Shown here: in pieces, positions 48,121-56,155 of the stretch
Numbering within the stretch: the first letter of the stretch is position 1
Layout of the letters: the number at the start of each line of letters is the position of its first letter
NCBI GenBank assembly: GCA_017408735.1
Contig: JAFQUB010000002.1
Coordinates: 1-64,000 of the forward strand
From: Lachnospiraceae bacterium
Lineage (GTDB): Bacteria > Bacillota > Clostridia > Lachnospirales > Lachnospiraceae
Direction of reading: 5' to 3'
DNA length: 64,000 nt
Program-made: the position numbers and the translations under genes
Notes under the pieces: generated by a model
Told to the model about the DNA's origin: nothing
The model's database searches: none
Seen by the model: only the letters and a program-made list of their open reading frames with translations

Positions 48121-48843
48121 ATGGCATATCAAATAGGGTTATGTGATGACGAAGAATATCAAATTAAATTGAATGGATTATATTTGAGGGAGATTGCTTC
48201 TAAGAAGGACTTTGATATAGAATGTCATGGTTTTAAGAGCGGAAAACAGGTTTTAAAATATTTATCTGTAAAACATTTAGATGTTTTGTTTCTGGACATT
48301 GATTTAGGAGATGAGTCTGGAATTGAAATTGCAGCTCAGTTGGCAGCAAGATATCCGGAATTGGTTGTTATTTTTGTAACAGGACATAGAGAGTTTACAG
48401 GAGAAGCTTTTGAAGTAGAAGCTATGGGATATCTTGTGAAACCATTTGATATAAAGAAAATGGAAAGTATTTTATCAAAAGCTTTGCTTCAGGCATCGGC
48501 AGTGAAAAGAAGCCAGGAAGATAAAGAAATTGTAATTACAGATGAGAATTTAAAGAAAAAAATAAATATAGGGGATATTATGTATATTCAAAGACAGCAG
48601 TCTAAAAGTATAATATACACCAAACAAAGAACATATAATGTATATGAAACATTAACTTCCTTGTGCGAAAGGTTGGGAGAAGGTTTTTTGCGAATCAATC
48701 AGGGAGAGGTAACAAGTGTAAAGGAAATCAGGGAAATTAGGGGGAATGTAGTAGTATTAAAAAATGGTGAGGAAATGTCTATTGGCAGAACCTATCGAAA
48801 AGAAGTAATGGCAAAATACTTTGGAAAAGAAACAAATAGTTAA
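48121..48843 (+). CDS. agrA: AgrA-like LytTR response regulator
   Basis: A 240-residue regulator. The receiver has CDDEEYQ (about 8-14), the phosphoacceptor in DVLFLDIDLGDESG (about 52-65) and VKPFD (about 105). The LytTR domain (about 140-235) has IMYIQRQQSKSIIYT and FLRINQGEVTSVKEI. The start at 48121 follows AAAAGGAGAG; an ATG eight codons upstream precedes this site. It lies between AgrB and AgrD genes and is the likely partner of the convergent GHKL kinase. Confidence 0.9.
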   Translation: MAYQIGLCDDEEYQIKLNGLYLREIASKKDFDIECHGFKSGKQVLKYLSVKHLDVLFLDIDLGDESGIEIAAQLAARYPELVVIFVTGHREFTGEAFEVEAMGYLVKPFDIKKMESILSKALLQASAVKRSQEDKEIVITDENLKKKINIGDIMYIQRQQSKSIIYTKQRTYNVYETLTSLCERLGEGFLRINQGEVTSVKEIREIRGNVVVLKNGEEMSIGRTYRKEVMAKYFGKETNS

Positions 48844-48946
48844 GAAATGTTGCAGTTTAATCAAGGAAATACATAGTGGGGATACATTTTAAGATAGAAA
48901 AAATGTGATATAAAGGGAATTTATTTCATCCAAACAAGGAGTTTTG

Positions 48947-48952
48947 TATAAT
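48947..48952 (+). promoter_or_regulatory. Possible -10 box of the agrD-like gene
   Basis: A perfect TATAAT with only a weak TTTCAT at the -35 place, 54 bases before the start of the peptide gene. A weak -35 would suit an activator-dependent promoter. Confidence 0.4.
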
Positions 48953-49005
48953 ATATATGGAAAAGCAATACACCATATAAAAATTTTAATTGGAGGAATA
49001 TAATA

Positions 49006-49194
49006 ATGAAAAAAGAAATGGGGTTAATGGTAGCAGAAACAGTTTCAAAGGCAGCAGTTGGTATGGCTGTGAAGGTAGCAAAAACGCCAAATCAGTGTTG
49101 TTTACTCTTTTTAGGAGAGCCACATTCTGATTTGGCGATTGAATCTAAAGATTACAAAAATTTACAAGATTTTATAAAATATCATAAAATTTAA
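49006..49194 (+). CDS. agrD: AgrD-like autoinducer propeptide
   Basis: A 62-residue peptide in the pattern of AgrD: an amphipathic, Lys/Met/Val-rich N-terminal helix (VAETVSKAAVGMAVKVAKTP), a short core with cysteines and large hydrophobics (NQCCLLFLG), then EPHSD and an acidic, helical tail. In AgrD the core is cut out and closed to a thiolactone through its Cys. Here two adjacent Cys occur; which one closes the ring is unclear. TTGGAGGAATATAATA gives a strong ribosome binding site. The stop overlaps the stop of the convergent kinase gene by about four bases. Assignment rests on pattern and neighbours, not on a clear alignment. Confidence 0.78.
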   Translation: MKKEMGLMVAETVSKAAVGMAVKVAKTPNQCCLLFLGEPHSDLAIESKDYKNLQDFIKYHKI

Positions 49195-50462
49195 TAAGGA
49201 ATAATAATGGAAACACGGAACAATTCATCAAAAAAGAAGTCTGTTTGTCCCTGATATTTTTTTACGATAGATTTAATATTTTTGGTGCCGATTCCATGAT
49301 ATTGTTTCTCAGCTTTTGTGGTAATAAATTCACCATTTTGAATAATAGGAGTCACCAGAAAGGTATTCTCGCACAGGATACATAACTGGTGATTTTCTTT
49401 TTTTATAGAAAAAGTGATATTTGGGCTTTTTGCTTGTTTTGCCGCTTCTATGGCATTTTCTAAAATATTCCCAATCAAAGCACAAAGGTCTTTTTCATTT
49501 AATGGAAAATCATTGACAAGTATCTCTGTTTCAATAGGAATTCCCAGAGTGCTTGCTTTGTCAATTTTGCTATTAATCAATACAGATAAAACTTTATTTT
49601 CTACGAATATAAACTGGTTTGCTACAGACAATTCAGAAGATATGGAGTTGAGATAATTGGTAGCCTCCTGATATTCTTCCAGAGAAAGTAATCCCTGTAA
49701 AATACTCATGTGATTATTCATATCGTGTCGTAGACTTCTTAAATTATTCACAACATCGGCTAAATCTTCGGTCAATTTATGCTCCATTTCAATTTGCTGT
49801 AATTTCAAATTTGTTTCCATCGTTTCTTTTGATTTTTTTGCAATCTTATATAGCGTGAAAATGGATATGCCGGAAATTAGCACAATGGAAAAAAGTGCAA
49901 TATTTAAGGTGGTTTTAGTAGTTAAAAAAAAGTTGTTATAGTAGAAAAGTCCGCTAATGATAAAAATAAAAGCAATATTTATAGAAAGCATTAGCAGAAG
50001 TTCTGTACGAAAACTATTAAAAATGGAATCATCATTGCTTTTATAACGAATGAAAAGTTCTATTAAAATCAAAAACATAGATTCTGCAAAAAAGATTGCG
50101 ACACGCTGTTGCGTGGTAGCGGAAACAAGGGTTGAGTTATCAGAACCCAGAAAAAAGGACATAACAAATATGACTAGCAGTTCGCATAGTGCGTAAATAA
50201 AAGTTGGAAAAAGTACAAAAAAGATTCGTTTCCACCAACTGTCTTTATGTAATAGAATTAAGTAGAATATTAGTAATATCAGTACAAAAAATTTCAATGG
50301 AATATTGGGAAGCCATTTACTAATATATCCGGTTACTATAAAAAGAAAAAATGCAATTATGTAAGCTGGGAAAATTGTTTTTTTGGAAAAACGATAGGTT
50401 AGTGTTTTACTGTGTAACCTATAAAAAGAAAAAATTAAAATACTATATAATATTTCTGTCAT
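49191..50462 (-). CDS. agrC: AgrC-like GHKL sensor histidine kinase
   Basis: A 423-residue membrane kinase. The first about 205 residues have six transmembrane helices (for example ILYSILIFSFY, AYIIAFFLFIVTG, FFVLILLIFYLIL). The H box is LRSLRHDMNNHMSILQGLL (about 240-258). The N box is LIGNILENAIEAAKQ (about 338). The G box is KQYHGIGTKNIKSIVKKYQG (about 390-409). This architecture is that of AgrC receptors of cyclic peptides. It is convergent with the AgrD-like gene, on the other strand, and has its own strong promoter. Pairing with the LytTR regulator at 48.1 kb is inferred from proximity. Confidence 0.88.
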   Translation of the reverse strand: MTEILYSILIFSFYRLHSKTLTYRFSKKTIFPAYIIAFFLFIVTGYISKWLPNIPLKFFVLILLIFYLILLHKDSWWKRIFFVLFPTFIYALCELLVIFVMSFFLGSDNSTLVSATTQQRVAIFFAESMFLILIELFIRYKSNDDSIFNSFRTELLLMLSINIAFIFIISGLFYYNNFFLTTKTTLNIALFSIVLISGISIFTLYKIAKKSKETMETNLKLQQIEMEHKLTEDLADVVNNLRSLRHDMNNHMSILQGLLSLEEYQEATNYLNSISSELSVANQFIFVENKVLSVLINSKIDKASTLGIPIETEILVNDFPLNEKDLCALIGNILENAIEAAKQAKSPNITFSIKKENHQLCILCENTFLVTPIIQNGEFITTKAEKQYHGIGTKNIKSIVKKYQGQTDFFFDELFRVSIIIPY

Positions 50463-50501
50463 AAAATTTCTCTCCCCCCCAGTGTCCTTTAAAGTAAAAT
50501 A

Positions 50502-50531
50502 ATTATATTATAAGTTTTGTTTTTATGTCAA
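50502..50531 (-). promoter_or_regulatory. Promoter of the agrC-like kinase gene
   Basis: Minus-strand TTGACA (50526-50531), an 18-base spacer and TATAAT (50502-50507). Both hexamers are consensus. Confidence 0.8.
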
Positions 50532-50623
50532 GAAGCACAAAGACAAATGCATATGATGACAAGTTGTAATAAATTGTATTTGTCATGTTTGAGTAAATTC
50601 CAAAGAAAATCCCCCGAAAATGG

Positions 50624-50652
50624 TTGTATTTGATTTTGGTTTAATTTATAAT
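50624..50652 (+). promoter_or_regulatory. Promoter of the DegS/DegU-like pair
   Basis: TTGTAT (50624-50629), a 17-base spacer and TATAAT (50647-50652), about 40 bases before the kinase start. Confidence 0.72.
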
Positions 50653-50695
50653 AAATTTATTGGGGTTAAATCGGAAACGATAGGAGTACGTGCAG

Positions 50696-51757
50696 TTGGA
50701 AGAAAAAATTATGACATCTGGTCAAAAGAAAAAGCAGATAGAAGAAAAAATTTTTGCTTATTATAAAGAAATTGCAGATGATAGAATTAAAGAAGAATTT
50801 GCACTGGAATCTAAAGAGAAACATTTGGAAGAACTGAAGAAACATATTGCATACTTTAAAGAAGAAGTAAGTGAATTGGAAATATTTACTCCTAGAGCAA
50901 ATTATTCTTTAGATGCAGAAAAAAAGCAGAATTATATCAAAGAAAAGCAGCAGTTGGAAGAGGAAATCAGTATTGGAAAAGAGAATCTGGAAGTGCTGAT
51001 AAAGAAAGAAGCTGATTTTCGAAATACTTTAAGCTGGTTGAAAACGATTCAGTTGGTGGAAGAGAAAAAAGATAAATTTGAAACCGACAATGAAAAATTA
51101 ATGATGTTAGAAATTCAGGAAATAGAACGTCAGAGAATTGCCAGGGAGTTACATGATTCGTCTACACAAAATATGATTGCGTTGATTAATAAACTGGAAC
51201 TATGTAGTAATCTAATGGACGTGGATATAATCAGATGCAAACTTGAGTTACAGTCAACCATGAATTATTTAAAGACTATTATAGGAGATATTCGTTCTAC
51301 GATTTATGATTTGCGGCCCATGTCATTTGATGATATTGGAATGGATGTTGCAATCAAACAATTTATGGAAAAAATAAAAAATGAACACAGTATAAAAACA
51401 GTGTTTATAGACGAAGAAAATATTTTTAAACAAAATAATTTGAAATCAATTTTAAAGCTTACTGTTTTTCGTATTATTCAAGAGTCTTGTAACAATGCCA
51501 TAAAGCATGCAGAAGCTGACAATATTCAGGTTATTGTAAAAAGAGAAAAAAACTTTTTGCTTATTGAGATTAATGATAATGGTGTGGGATTTGATACAAC
51601 CCAATTAAAGAATATTAATAGAGAAGATAAGTCCGGATTTGGATTATCTATGATGAAAGAACGAGTATACTTACTCTCTGGCACTATTAAAATAAATTCT
51701 GAAATTGGGAAGGGAACGAGTATACTTGTGAAAGTACCATTTGTAGAGGAGGATTAG
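50696..51757 (+). CDS. DegS-like soluble sensor histidine kinase
   Basis: A kinase of about 353 residues without transmembrane helices. A long coiled coil (about 15-140) precedes a HisKA_3 box ERQRIARELHDSSTQNMIALI (about 142-162, His in LHD). The ATPase domain has QESCNNAIKHAEADNIQ (about 262) and GFGLSMMKERVYLLSG (about 316-331). This matches DegS/NarX-type kinases. AGGAG lies nine bases before a TTG (50696) and only three before a GTG (50690); I chose the TTG, with the GTG two codons earlier as the alternative. The DegU-like regulator follows five bases after the stop. Confidence 0.88.
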   Translation: MEEKIMTSGQKKKQIEEKIFAYYKEIADDRIKEEFALESKEKHLEELKKHIAYFKEEVSELEIFTPRANYSLDAEKKQNYIKEKQQLEEEISIGKENLEVLIKKEADFRNTLSWLKTIQLVEEKKDKFETDNEKLMMLEIQEIERQRIARELHDSSTQNMIALINKLELCSNLMDVDIIRCKLELQSTMNYLKTIIGDIRSTIYDLRPMSFDDIGMDVAIKQFMEKIKNEHSIKTVFIDEENIFKQNNLKSILKLTVFRIIQESCNNAIKHAEADNIQVIVKREKNFLLIEINDNGVGFDTTQLKNINREDKSGFGLSMMKERVYLLSGTIKINSEIGKGTSILVKVPFVEED

Positions 51758-51761
51758 CGAT

Positions 51762-52406
51762 ATGCCTGTTAAAGTTATACTTGCAGATGACCACTCAATG
51801 ATTCGTGAAGGAATAAAACAATTATTAGAAATTAATGGAGAAATTCAAGTGGTAGGTGAAGCGGCCGATGGTATAGAATGTCTTAACCTGCTAAAAAAAG
51901 TAAAAGCGGATGTGGTATTACTTGATATTAATATGCCAAAGATGAATGGTTTGCAGGTTCTGGAAAAGATAAATAAAGGACAGAAAAATATAAAAGTTTT
52001 AATGCTTACTGTTCATAATGAAATAGAGTATTTAATTAAAGCAATAGATATTGGAATCGACGGATATTTGTTAAAGGATTCCGGTTCGGCAGAATTAAAA
52101 AAGGCCATTTTCAGCATACATAACGGTGAAAAATATATACAGCCGGAATTAACGCCTTTACTGAATCAGAAACTTGTAGAGAAAGAAAGTGATTTAGATA
52201 AATTACATTCTCTTACTAAGAGAGAACTTCAAATATTAAAATTGATTGCAGAAGGATTATTTAATAAAGAAATTGGAGACAGATTAGATATCAGTGAACG
52301 TACTGTGAAAAATCATGTTTTTAATTTATTTAAAAAGATAGATGCAGCAGATAGGACACAGGCTGCGGTGTTTGCAATACGAAATAATGTTGTCGAAATA
52401 AAATAA
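51762..52406 (+). CDS. DegU-like NarL-family response regulator
   Basis: A 214-residue regulator. The receiver has ADDHSMIREGIKQLL (about 8-22), the phosphoacceptor in DVVLLDINMPKMNG (about 51-64) and KDSGSAELKKAI. The LuxR-type helix-turn-helix reads LTKRELQILKLIAEGLFNKEIGDRL, then ISERTVKNHVFNLFKKI (about 149-192). GAGGAGGA lies before the ATG. It works with the DegS-like kinase. A long structured element follows its stop. Confidence 0.93.
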   Translation: MPVKVILADDHSMIREGIKQLLEINGEIQVVGEAADGIECLNLLKKVKADVVLLDINMPKMNGLQVLEKINKGQKNIKVLMLTVHNEIEYLIKAIDIGIDGYLLKDSGSAELKKAIFSIHNGEKYIQPELTPLLNQKLVEKESDLDKLHSLTKRELQILKLIAEGLFNKEIGDRLDISERTVKNHVFNLFKKIDAADRTQAAVFAIRNNVVEIK

Positions 52407-52409
52407 GGT

Positions 52410-52525
52410 ACTCATATACTTCCTGCTATTGGACATTAGAAAACAGTTGTTATAGTTTAGCGAAATGTCGCGAAGACTGAAACAACTGTGGAAAGTCCAA
52501 CCGTAGGAAAGTATATGAGTTTTTT
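52410..52525 (+). ncRNA. Long structured hairpin ending in a T-run
   Basis: A 116-base imperfect hairpin just after the DegU-like gene. Stems from outside in: 52410-52421 with 52509-52520; 52422-52426 with 52503-52507 (one G-U pair, bulged A at 52508); TTGGAC 52429-52434 with GTCCAA 52495-52500; ACAGTTGTT 52443-52451 with AACAACTGT 52481-52489; and an inner GCGA/TCGC hairpin near 52459-52471. Six T (52520-52525) follow, so it can act as a terminator, but it is far longer than a usual one. It may be an unrecognised RNA. Confidence 0.6.
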
Positions 52526-52535
52526 ATATAAAAAA

Positions 52536-52551
52536 TGTTTCACGTGAAACA
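52536..52551. promoter_or_regulatory. parS site 1
   Basis: A perfect 16-base palindrome TGTTTCACGTGAAACA, the ParB/Spo0J binding consensus. It lies 200 bases upstream of soj. Confidence 0.97.
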
Positions 52552-52619
52552 TTAAACTAAAAAATAGAATTATATTTTGCATTTTGCAAAACTTAAAGAT
52601 AAAAAATGGGAAACAAAAA

Positions 52620-52635
52620 TGTTTCACGTGAAACA
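52620..52635. promoter_or_regulatory. parS site 2
   Basis: A second perfect TGTTTCACGTGAAACA, starting 84 bases after the first (eight helical turns). Confidence 0.97.
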
Positions 52636-52680
52636 TTTTTGAATTATAACAGTCCGTTGTTAAAACTCTGCAAAACTCCA

Positions 52681-52709
52681 TTGCGAATCAAAAACATATA
52701 TTGTATAAT
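52681..52709 (+). promoter_or_regulatory. Promoter of soj-spo0J
   Basis: TTGCGA (52681-52686), a 17-base spacer and TATAAT (52704-52709). It lies 45 bases downstream of parS site 2, so ParB spreading could repress it. Confidence 0.75.
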
Positions 52710-52749
52710 AAAATAGATGTACGTTGTTACTTAGAGAAAGGCGATAAAA

Positions 52750-53526
52750 ATGGGACGAATTATTGCAGTAGCAAATCAAAAAGGCGGCGTTGGTAAGACC
52801 ACTACAGCCATTAATTTATCAGCGGCTCTTGCTGAATTGGGACAGAAAGTGCTTGTAATGGATGTGGACCCACAAGGAAATACCACAAGCGGATTTGGTT
52901 TAGACAAAAATGAACTGGAAAAAACAATCTATGAACTGATGTTGGGCGAGTATAATATAGAAGAATGTATAGTAAAAGATGTTTTAGATAATCTTTCTAT
53001 TTTACCTTCCAATGTGGAACTTGCGGCGGCAGAAATTGAATTGATTGGTGTAGATGAAAAAGAATACATATTGAAAAATGCGGTGGCAAAGATAAGAGAA
53101 GAGTATGATTTTGTTATTATTGATTGTCCACCATCTTTAAACATGCTTACAGTAAATGCTATGACTACGGCAGATACGGTGTTGGTTCCGATTCAGTGTG
53201 AGTATTATGCGCTGGAGGGATTGAGCCAATTATTGCATACTGTAAACTTGGTGAAAGAACGATTAAATCCCACACTGGAAATGGAAGGTGTTGTATTTAC
53301 TATGTATGATGCCAGAACTAACTTATCTCTTCAGGTAGTGGAAAACGTGAAAAACAATCTGAACCAGACAATATATAAAACAATTATTCCTCGAAATGTC
53401 AGATTGGCAGAAGCTCCGAGTCATGGTCTTCCTATTAATATATATGATCCAAAATCAGCAGGAGCAGAAAGTTATCAGTTACTGGCGGAAGAAGTGATTC
53501 ATAGAGGAGAAGAAATAGAAAATTAA
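52750..53526 (+). CDS. soj: Chromosome partitioning ATPase ParA/Soj
   Basis: A 258-residue ParA-type ATPase. The deviant Walker A is NQKGGVGKTTTAINL (about 8-22), Walker A' is VLVMDVDPQGNTT (about 36-48) and Walker B is FVIIDCPPSLNMLTVNA (about 118-134). Length matches Soj, without the N-terminal DNA-binding domain of plasmid ParA. AGAAAGGCGAT lies upstream. It acts on Spo0J-parS complexes, and parS sites are just upstream. It starts an operon with spo0J and DUF4446. Confidence 0.96.
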   Translation: MGRIIAVANQKGGVGKTTTAINLSAALAELGQKVLVMDVDPQGNTTSGFGLDKNELEKTIYELMLGEYNIEECIVKDVLDNLSILPSNVELAAAEIELIGVDEKEYILKNAVAKIREEYDFVIIDCPPSLNMLTVNAMTTADTVLVPIQCEYYALEGLSQLLHTVNLVKERLNPTLEMEGVVFTMYDARTNLSLQVVENVKNNLNQTIYKTIIPRNVRLAEAPSHGLPINIYDPKSAGAESYQLLAEEVIHRGEEIEN

Positions 53527-53539
53527 AGGAGAAAAAGTG

Positions 53540-54472
53540 ATGGCAGCAAAGAAAGCCGGTTTGGGAAAAGGCTTGGGAAAGGGATTGGATTCTTTGATTC
53601 CAAGTGGAAAAGAAAATACTGCTTCAACTAAGGTTGAAAATGTAAAAGTAAAAGAAGTGGTAAAGGAAGTAGTGAAAGAAGTCGTAAAAGACGAATTTTT
53701 TGTAAAAATTAACATGGTAGAACCAAACAGAGAACAGCCTCGTAAAGACTTCAATGAAGATGCATTGATTGAATTGTCAGATTCTATCAGGCAATATGGA
53801 GTTATTCAGCCTTTAATTGTAAAAGAACGAAATGGATATTATGAAATAGTTGCAGGTGAAAGAAGATGGCGTGCAGCCAAAATGGCTGGATTAAAGGAAA
53901 TTCCTGTTATTGTTAAAGATTACACTGAACAAGAAATAGCAGAAATAGCACTGATTGAAAATCTTCAGAGAGAGGATTTAAATCCGATTGAAGAAGCAAT
54001 GGCTTACAAACGTTTATTAACAGAATTCAACTTAAAACAGGATGAAGTGGCAGAAAAAGTTTCAAAAAGCCGTACAGCAGTAACGAATTCTATGCGACTA
54101 TTGAAATTATCAGAAAAAGTACAGCAGATGTTAATTGACGATATGATTAGTAGTGGTCATGCCAGAACATTGCTTGCTATTGAAGATGAAGAGTTGCAGT
54201 ATTCGATTGCTACAAAAATATTTGATGAAAAGTTAAGCGTTAGAGAAACAGAGAAACTTGTAAAAAATTTGGATAAGCCTAAAAAAGAACCGGTAGTGTT
54301 GGAAGATGGTGCTATTTATGAAGATTTACAGGAAAAGATCAAGTCTATTATGGGTACAAAGGTAGTAATCAACCGCAAGAGCAACACCAAGGGGAAAATA
54401 GAAATAGAATATTATTCTGTAGATGAATTGGATAGAATTATGGATTTGTTTAGAAAAATAAAAGAGCAATAA
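53540..54472 (+). CDS. spo0J: Chromosome partitioning protein ParB/Spo0J
   Basis: A 310-residue CTPase that binds parS and loads condensin. The N-terminus KKAGLGKGLGKGLDSLIP binds Soj. An insert VKVKEVVKEVVKEVVKDE (about 32-49) of short Lys/Val/Glu repeats is unusual. The ParB motif is GERRWRAAKMAGLKEIP (about 107-123) and ENLQREDLNPIEEAMAY (about 138-154). The helix-turn-helix is around QDEVAEKVSKSRTAVTNS. The C-terminal dimer domain closes it. The ATG at 53540 is directly preceded by an in-frame GTG; the ATG fits AGGAG spacing of eight bases better. Confidence 0.95.
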   Translation: MAAKKAGLGKGLGKGLDSLIPSGKENTASTKVENVKVKEVVKEVVKEVVKDEFFVKINMVEPNREQPRKDFNEDALIELSDSIRQYGVIQPLIVKERNGYYEIVAGERRWRAAKMAGLKEIPVIVKDYTEQEIAEIALIENLQREDLNPIEEAMAYKRLLTEFNLKQDEVAEKVSKSRTAVTNSMRLLKLSEKVQQMLIDDMISSGHARTLLAIEDEELQYSIATKIFDEKLSVRETEKLVKNLDKPKKEPVVLEDGAIYEDLQEKIKSIMGTKVVINRKSNTKGKIEIEYYSVDELDRIMDLFRKIKEQ

Positions 54473-54489
54473 GGGAGATACGATACAAA

Positions 54490-54996
54490 ATGAGTTTAGA
54501 TTACATTAAGAATTTGCTTGGAGAATATATTGTTGTAGTTGCAGCGGTGGGTGGAGCTGTAGTTTTGGTTTTGCTTATTATGAACATTGTTTCTTTAGTA
54601 AAAATCAACAAAATGAAGAAGAAATACGATTCCTTTATGGAGGGAAGCGATGGAAAGACGCTGGAAGATACAATTATAAGCAGATTTCGTCAAGTAGATG
54701 ATTTGAAAACAAATCAGGAATTACAGGGGAAAGACATTGAAGCATTGAAAGCAAATATTTTGAAAACATACCAGAAGTTTGGGTTGGTAAAATACGATGC
54801 ATTTAATGAAATGGGTGGTCAGTTAAGTTTTTCTTTGGCCATGTTGGATAAGAACAACAATGGTTTTCTATTAAATACGGTGCATAACAGAGAAGGAAGT
54901 TATACTTATGTAAAAGAAATCTTTGATGGAAAATCAGAGATTAATTTATCGGAAGAAGAAGAAAAAGCGTTGAATAAAGCGGTTAATGTAAAATAA
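54490..54996 (+). CDS. DUF4446 family membrane protein
   Basis: A 168-residue protein with one N-terminal transmembrane helix (YIVVVAAVGGAVVLVLLIMN, about 13-32), a short coiled coil and a C-terminal domain with QKFGLVKYDAFNEMGGQLSF (about 97-116) and LDKNNNGFLLNTVHNREGSY. These are marks of DUF4446, a family found next to parAB in Clostridia. Function is unknown; a link with chromosome segregation or sporulation is based on position alone. It follows spo0J by 17 bases. Confidence 0.85.
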   Translation: MSLDYIKNLLGEYIVVVAAVGGAVVLVLLIMNIVSLVKINKMKKKYDSFMEGSDGKTLEDTIISRFRQVDDLKTNQELQGKDIEALKANILKTYQKFGLVKYDAFNEMGGQLSFSLAMLDKNNNGFLLNTVHNREGSYTYVKEIFDGKSEINLSEEEEKALNKAVNVK

Positions 54997-55020
54997 TGTT
55001 AGGAATGTGCGGGGGGACGT

Positions 55021-56049
55021 ATGAAGCGAAAAAAGGTAGAAAAACTGGAAGGTGGCGAGCGTCTTGCAAAACCTATTTTGCTTGATGTGGGAACTGTCCT
55101 GATATATGAGGATACTATACTGAAAAAGGAATATATTGATAAATTACTGGAACTTGGAATTGAAGAAGTATATATAAGAGAAGTAAAAGAAAATACAGCA
55201 ACAGAAAAGGCGACCATTGAAGAACAGGTTCGTCAGGAATACAGTGATAGAGTAAAAGAACTGTTGGAACGTCATGTGCATAATAACAATAGCAATATTG
55301 GCGAACTGCAGAGTGTGGCACAGAGTATTTTTGATGAAGTGATTGAACAAAAAGAAGTAATTAACTGCGTCATTGAAATTCACGAGAGAAGTGCTGATAT
55401 TTATGAACATTCGGTTTCCACCTGTGTGTTGTCTGTACTTACAGCCTTAAAACTGGGAATATCTCAGGAACAGGCAAAAGAAATTGCGGTGGGGAGTTTG
55501 CTACATGATATTGGAATGCGCTATATTGAAGTGGATATAGTAAATAAAGATTTAGATGATATGAGTGCTTATGAAGTATCAGAATATAAAAAGCATCCGG
55601 TTTATGGTTATTCAGCAGTAGAAAATGAGGAATGGATTTCGCAGACGGCAAAATCAATTATTCTTTCACACCATGAATGCATTGATGGAAGTGGTTTTCC
55701 GCTTCGTACCAGAAATAACGATATAATAAGACAAATTGTAGCAGTATGTGACATTTTTGACAGAATGATTTGCGGGCTAGGGAACAGAAGAAGAAAAGTT
55801 CATGAGGCTATTGAGTATATTCGTTATAACAGTGGAACCAAATTTAATAGAAAGGTTTGCGAAACCTTTCTGGAATTTATTTTCCTTTATCCAAATGGTA
55901 CAAAAATTCGTTTGAATACCGGAAAAAAAGCAGTAGTGGTCCGCCAAAATAAATATATGAAAGAGCGTCCAGTGATACGGATGATAGAAACACAGGAAAC
56001 AATAGACATGATGAAAGAAAATACGATTTTTATAGAAGAAATTTTATAA
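55021..56049 (+). CDS. HD-GYP domain phosphodiesterase
   Basis: A 342-residue protein with an N-terminal domain of about 125 residues (coiled region included) and a C-terminal HD-GYP domain. The HD pair is in SLLHDIGMRYIEVDI (about 162-176). Further metal ligands are in HPVYGYSAVE (about 193-202) and SHHECIDGSGFPL (about 219-231), where the typical HHE..DGSGYP has Phe for Tyr. Such enzymes degrade cyclic di-GMP. The metal-binding residues appear complete. It is 25 bases downstream of the DUF4446 gene. Confidence 0.87.
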   Translation: MKRKKVEKLEGGERLAKPILLDVGTVLIYEDTILKKEYIDKLLELGIEEVYIREVKENTATEKATIEEQVRQEYSDRVKELLERHVHNNNSNIGELQSVAQSIFDEVIEQKEVINCVIEIHERSADIYEHSVSTCVLSVLTALKLGISQEQAKEIAVGSLLHDIGMRYIEVDIVNKDLDDMSAYEVSEYKKHPVYGYSAVENEEWISQTAKSIILSHHECIDGSGFPLRTRNNDIIRQIVAVCDIFDRMICGLGNRRRKVHEAIEYIRYNSGTKFNRKVCETFLEFIFLYPNGTKIRLNTGKKAVVVRQNKYMKERPVIRMIETQETIDMMKENTIFIEEIL

Positions 56050-56155
56050 AATAAGTGTAAAATCAAATTCTTTACTTGTCATTTAATCTGTTGTATTATA
56101 TAATATTGAATTGTCGGTAATACATTGAATCAGAGAATAAAAGTGATGTGAGCAT

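Noticed and set aside
48852-48892. LytTR-type direct repeats upstream of the agrD-like gene (GCAGTTTAA and ACATTTTAA)
   Set aside because: The two sites are 32 bases apart, not the 21-22 expected for LytTR dimers, and both deviate from the consensus.
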